A stretch of DNA of 14,260 bases from Brevundimonas sp. Its GTDB lineage: Bacteria > Pseudomonadota > Alphaproteobacteria > Caulobacterales > Caulobacteraceae. Shown here one piece after another: positions 12,511 through 14,260 of this stretch. The notes under the pieces are model-generated. The model did not search any database, was not told the DNA's origin, and saw nothing but the letters and a program-made list of their open reading frames with translations. How positions within the stretch are numbered: the first letter of the stretch is position 1; every line of letters starts with the position of its first letter. Where the stretch lies: contig JADGMZ010000288.1 in the NCBI GenBank assembly GCA_015234495.1, positions 1 to 14,260 of the forward strand. The letters are read 5' to 3'. A program made the translations under genes and the position numbers.

Positions 12511-14260
12511 ATGCGATCCCACCTGCTGAAGCCGCTTTCCATCCTCTCCGCCGCCCTGCTGGCGGTGACCCCGGCCCTGGCCCAGGAGGCGCCGGTCCAG
12601 AACCGTCCGGCGGTCGGCTCCGGTGGCGACATCGTCAGCTATGGCCAGATCCATCATCCGGTCGTCGGCCGCGACGGCATGGTGGTCAGCCAGAGCGCCC
12701 CGGCGACCGAGGTGGGGGTCGACATCCTCCGCCGCGGCGGCAATGCGGTGGACGCGGCGGTGGCCGTGGGCTTCGCCGAGGCCGTCACCCTGCCGCGGGC
12801 GGGCAATCTGGGCGGCGGCGGCTACATGCTGGTGCACATGGCGGCGACGGCGGACCGGCCGGCGGCGGACATCGCCATCAACTATTACGGCGTGGCCCCG
12901 CGCGCGACGACGCCCGACCTGCTGCTGGACGACAACGGCCGCTTCGACCGCAGCGCCCCGGCGGGATTCCTCAATGTCTCCATTCCCGGCACCGTGGCCG
13001 GCCTGTGGGAGGCGCATACCCGCTACGGCAGCCTGCCGTGGGCCGAGGTGGTCGCGCCCGCCGTCGCCCTGGCCGAAAACGGCGTCGTCCTCAGCGACGC
13101 GGAAGCCGCCGCGACCGCCGGCAGGGCCGTTTTGCTGGCACGCGATCCCGGCGCCCGGGAGGCCTATCTGAAGCCGGACGGCGCCCCCTACCGCGCCGGC
13201 GAACTGTTCCGGCAGCCGCTGCTGGCGGCCAGCCTGCGCGAAATCCAGACCGGCGGCGCGGAGGCCTTCTATCGCGGCGACCTGGCCCGCCGCATCGTCG
13301 AAGGCATCCGGTCCGGCGGGGGGATCATCGACGCCCGCGACCTCGCCGATTACCGGGCCGAGGTGACGGCGCCGATCTGGTCGAGCTATCGCGGCCACCG
13401 CATCGCCTTCATGCCGCCGACGGCCTCGGGGGTCAGCGTGGCCGAGGCCCTGAACATCCTCGAGCACTATCCGCTGCGCGAGATGGGCTGGGGCAGCGTC
13501 GACAGCCTGCACCTTATCGCCGAGACCATGAAGATCGTCTCGGCCGACCGGCGGATGATCGGCGGCGGCCCGCAGTGGCGCACCCCGGCGACGGGGCTGG
13601 CCAGCAAGGAATTCGCCGCCGACCGGGCGCGCCTGATTGCGCTGGACCGGTCGCTGGGCGCCGACGACATCCCGGTCGGCGACCCCTATCCCTACGAGAG
13701 TCAGGACACGACCCACTATTCGGTGGCCGACGCGCACGGCAACGTCGTCTCCAACACCTTCACCCTGTCCAACTCCTACGGCGCCCACGTCGCGGCCCCG
13801 GGCACGGGCATCCTGCTGAACAATTCGATGGACAACTTCTCCTGGGGGCGGACGGACGACTGGGCCGTCGCCAACCAGCCCGCGCCGGGCAAGCGGCTGG
13901 GCTCGACGATCACGCCGATGATTATCTTCGGGGAGGACGACGAACCGTGGCTGGTCACCGGCACGCCCGGCGGCGGCTACATCATCGCGACCATGGTCCA
14001 GCTGGTGGTCAACGTCATCGACCACGACCTCAACATCGCCGAGGCGGCGATGCGGCCGCGCATCAACCAGGGCACGGCGGCGCGCCCGCTGGAGCTGGAG
14101 GGCGGCTATTCCCGCGATGTCGAGCGCCTGCTCGAGGCGCGCGGCCATGAGGTCCGTCCCTCGGCCACCATGGGCAGCACCCAGTCCATCCTGATCGACG
14201 GCGACCGCTTCCTCGGGGCCGCCGACACCCGCCGTCCCGACGCCCTGGCGCTGGGGGTGC
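12511..14260 (+). CDS. Divergent gamma-glutamyltransferase-family Ntn-hydrolase, exported (3' end just outside window)
   Basis: The frame is open from 12511 to the window end: 583 codons, only a few short of the usual length. Residues 1-25 are a signal peptide (LLAVTPALAQ). Family marks are GGNAVDAAVAVGFAEAV, GNLGGGGYM, IPGTVAGL and the processing site D399-T400-T-H-Y, making T400 the nucleophile. GTPGG (484-488) and the C-terminal MGSTQS segment are also present. Compared with E. coli GGT, most glutamyl-recognition residues are changed: Y126 for R114, S420 for N411, S439 for Q430, N442 for D433 and T466 for S463, while S465 matches S462. The fold and self-cleavage appear intact but the acyl-donor pocket should not bind a free alpha-amino/alpha-carboxyl glutamyl group in the usual way. 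GAGAGA precedes the ATG. It lies 69 bases after the hydrolase with no terminator, probably in the same operon. An acylase-like or internal gamma-linkage specificity is possible. Confidence 0.93.
   Translation, partial: MRSHLLKPLSILSAALLAVTPALAQEAPVQNRPAVGSGGDIVSYGQIHHPVVGRDGMVVSQSAPATEVGVDILRRGGNAVDAAVAVGFAEAVTLPRAGNLGGGGYMLVHMAATADRPAADIAINYYGVAPRATTPDLLLDDNGRFDRSAPAGFLNVSIPGTVAGLWEAHTRYGSLPWAEVVAPAVALAENGVVLSDAEAAATAGRAVLLARDPGAREAYLKPDGAPYRAGELFRQPLLAASLREIQTGGAEAFYRGDLARRIVEGIRSGGGIIDARDLADYRAEVTAPIWSSYRGHRIAFMPPTASGVSVAEALNILEHYPLREMGWGSVDSLHLIAETMKIVSADRRMIGGGPQWRTPATGLASKEFAADRARLIALDRSLGADDIPVGDPYPYESQDTTHYSVADAHGNVVSNTFTLSNSYGAHVAAPGTGILLNNSMDNFSWGRTDDWAVANQPAPGKRLGSTITPMIIFGEDDEPWLVTGTPGGGYIIATMVQLVVNVIDHDLNIAEAAMRPRINQGTAARPLELEGGYSRDVERLLEARGHEVRPSATMGSTQSILIDGDRFLGAADTRRPDALALGV

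Noticed and set aside
11281..14148. A 955-codon open frame on the minus strand opposite the GGT and hydrolase genes
   Set aside because: Its translation is Arg/Gly/His/Asp-rich low-complexity sequence without recognisable domains, and it spans three convincing plus-strand genes. It is a by-product of high G+C third positions.
9836..14260. The two gamma-glutamyltransferases as a recent tandem duplication
   Set aside because: Their sequences differ throughout, including most substrate-pocket residues and the flanks of the nucleophile, so they are ancient paralogues or separately acquired.
1..14260. Mobile elements, CRISPR arrays, tRNA or rRNA genes
   Set aside because: No regularly spaced repeats, terminal inverted repeats, transposase or integrase motifs, cloverleaf-like segments or rRNA signatures were seen on either strand.

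Overview
The window looks like a chromosomal segment of a G+C-rich alphaproteobacterium, most likely a member of the Caulobacterales (Caulobacter, Brevundimonas or Phenylobacterium type). This rests on strong G/C third-position bias, two large TonB-dependent receptors with the VEEVVVVG-type TonB box common in that group, and tightly packed genes with ATGA overlaps. The assignment is an inference from style; no marker gene is present. All nine genes lie on the + strand. There is no tRNA, rRNA, insertion sequence, integrase or CRISPR array.

Layout. Positions 1-2059 hold the C-terminal part of a TonB-dependent receptor, closed by a clear intrinsic terminator (2076-2110). A LysR-type regulator follows (2269-3162). 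Next come two overlapping cytoplasmic enzyme genes that match the D-glutamate catabolic pair dgcN (3257-4294, D-glutamate N-acetyltransferase, DUF1611 family) and dgcA (4252-5238, N-acetyl-D-glutamate racemase, enolase superfamily). After a 117-base gap containing a dyad comes a second, complete TonB-dependent receptor (5356-8451). Two G+C hairpins and a three-codon mini-ORF precede a dicarboxylate/amino acid:cation symporter of the GltP/GltPh family (8535-9839). That gene overlaps by 4 bases a canonical exported gamma-glutamyltransferase (9836-11566), which overlaps by 4 bases an exported dienelactone-hydrolase-like alpha/beta hydrolase (11563-12441). A second, divergent gamma-glutamyltransferase (12511 to the window end) runs off the edge only a few codons short of its stop.

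How the genes may work together (inference). The parts fit a pathway for scavenging gamma-linked glutamate that includes the D-isomer, for example poly-gamma-glutamate or peptidoglycan-derived gamma-D-glutamyl peptides. The outer-membrane receptor(s) would take up oligomers. The exported gamma-glutamyltransferases would release glutamate, and the symporter would carry glutamate across the inner membrane. DgcN and DgcA would then convert D-glutamate through N-acetyl-D-glutamate to N-acetyl-L-glutamate, which enters arginine/glutamate metabolism. The LysR protein is the probable local regulator. Each component family is known. I do not know of a description of this combination as one system, and I could not search for one.

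The most notable molecular details are three. The second gamma-glutamyltransferase keeps its nucleophile Thr but appears to have lost nearly all residues that recognise the glutamyl alpha-amino and alpha-carboxylate groups. The symporter keeps the acidic-amino-acid binding residues but seems to lack the third sodium site. DgcA carries a DxD motif typical of dipeptide epimerases.
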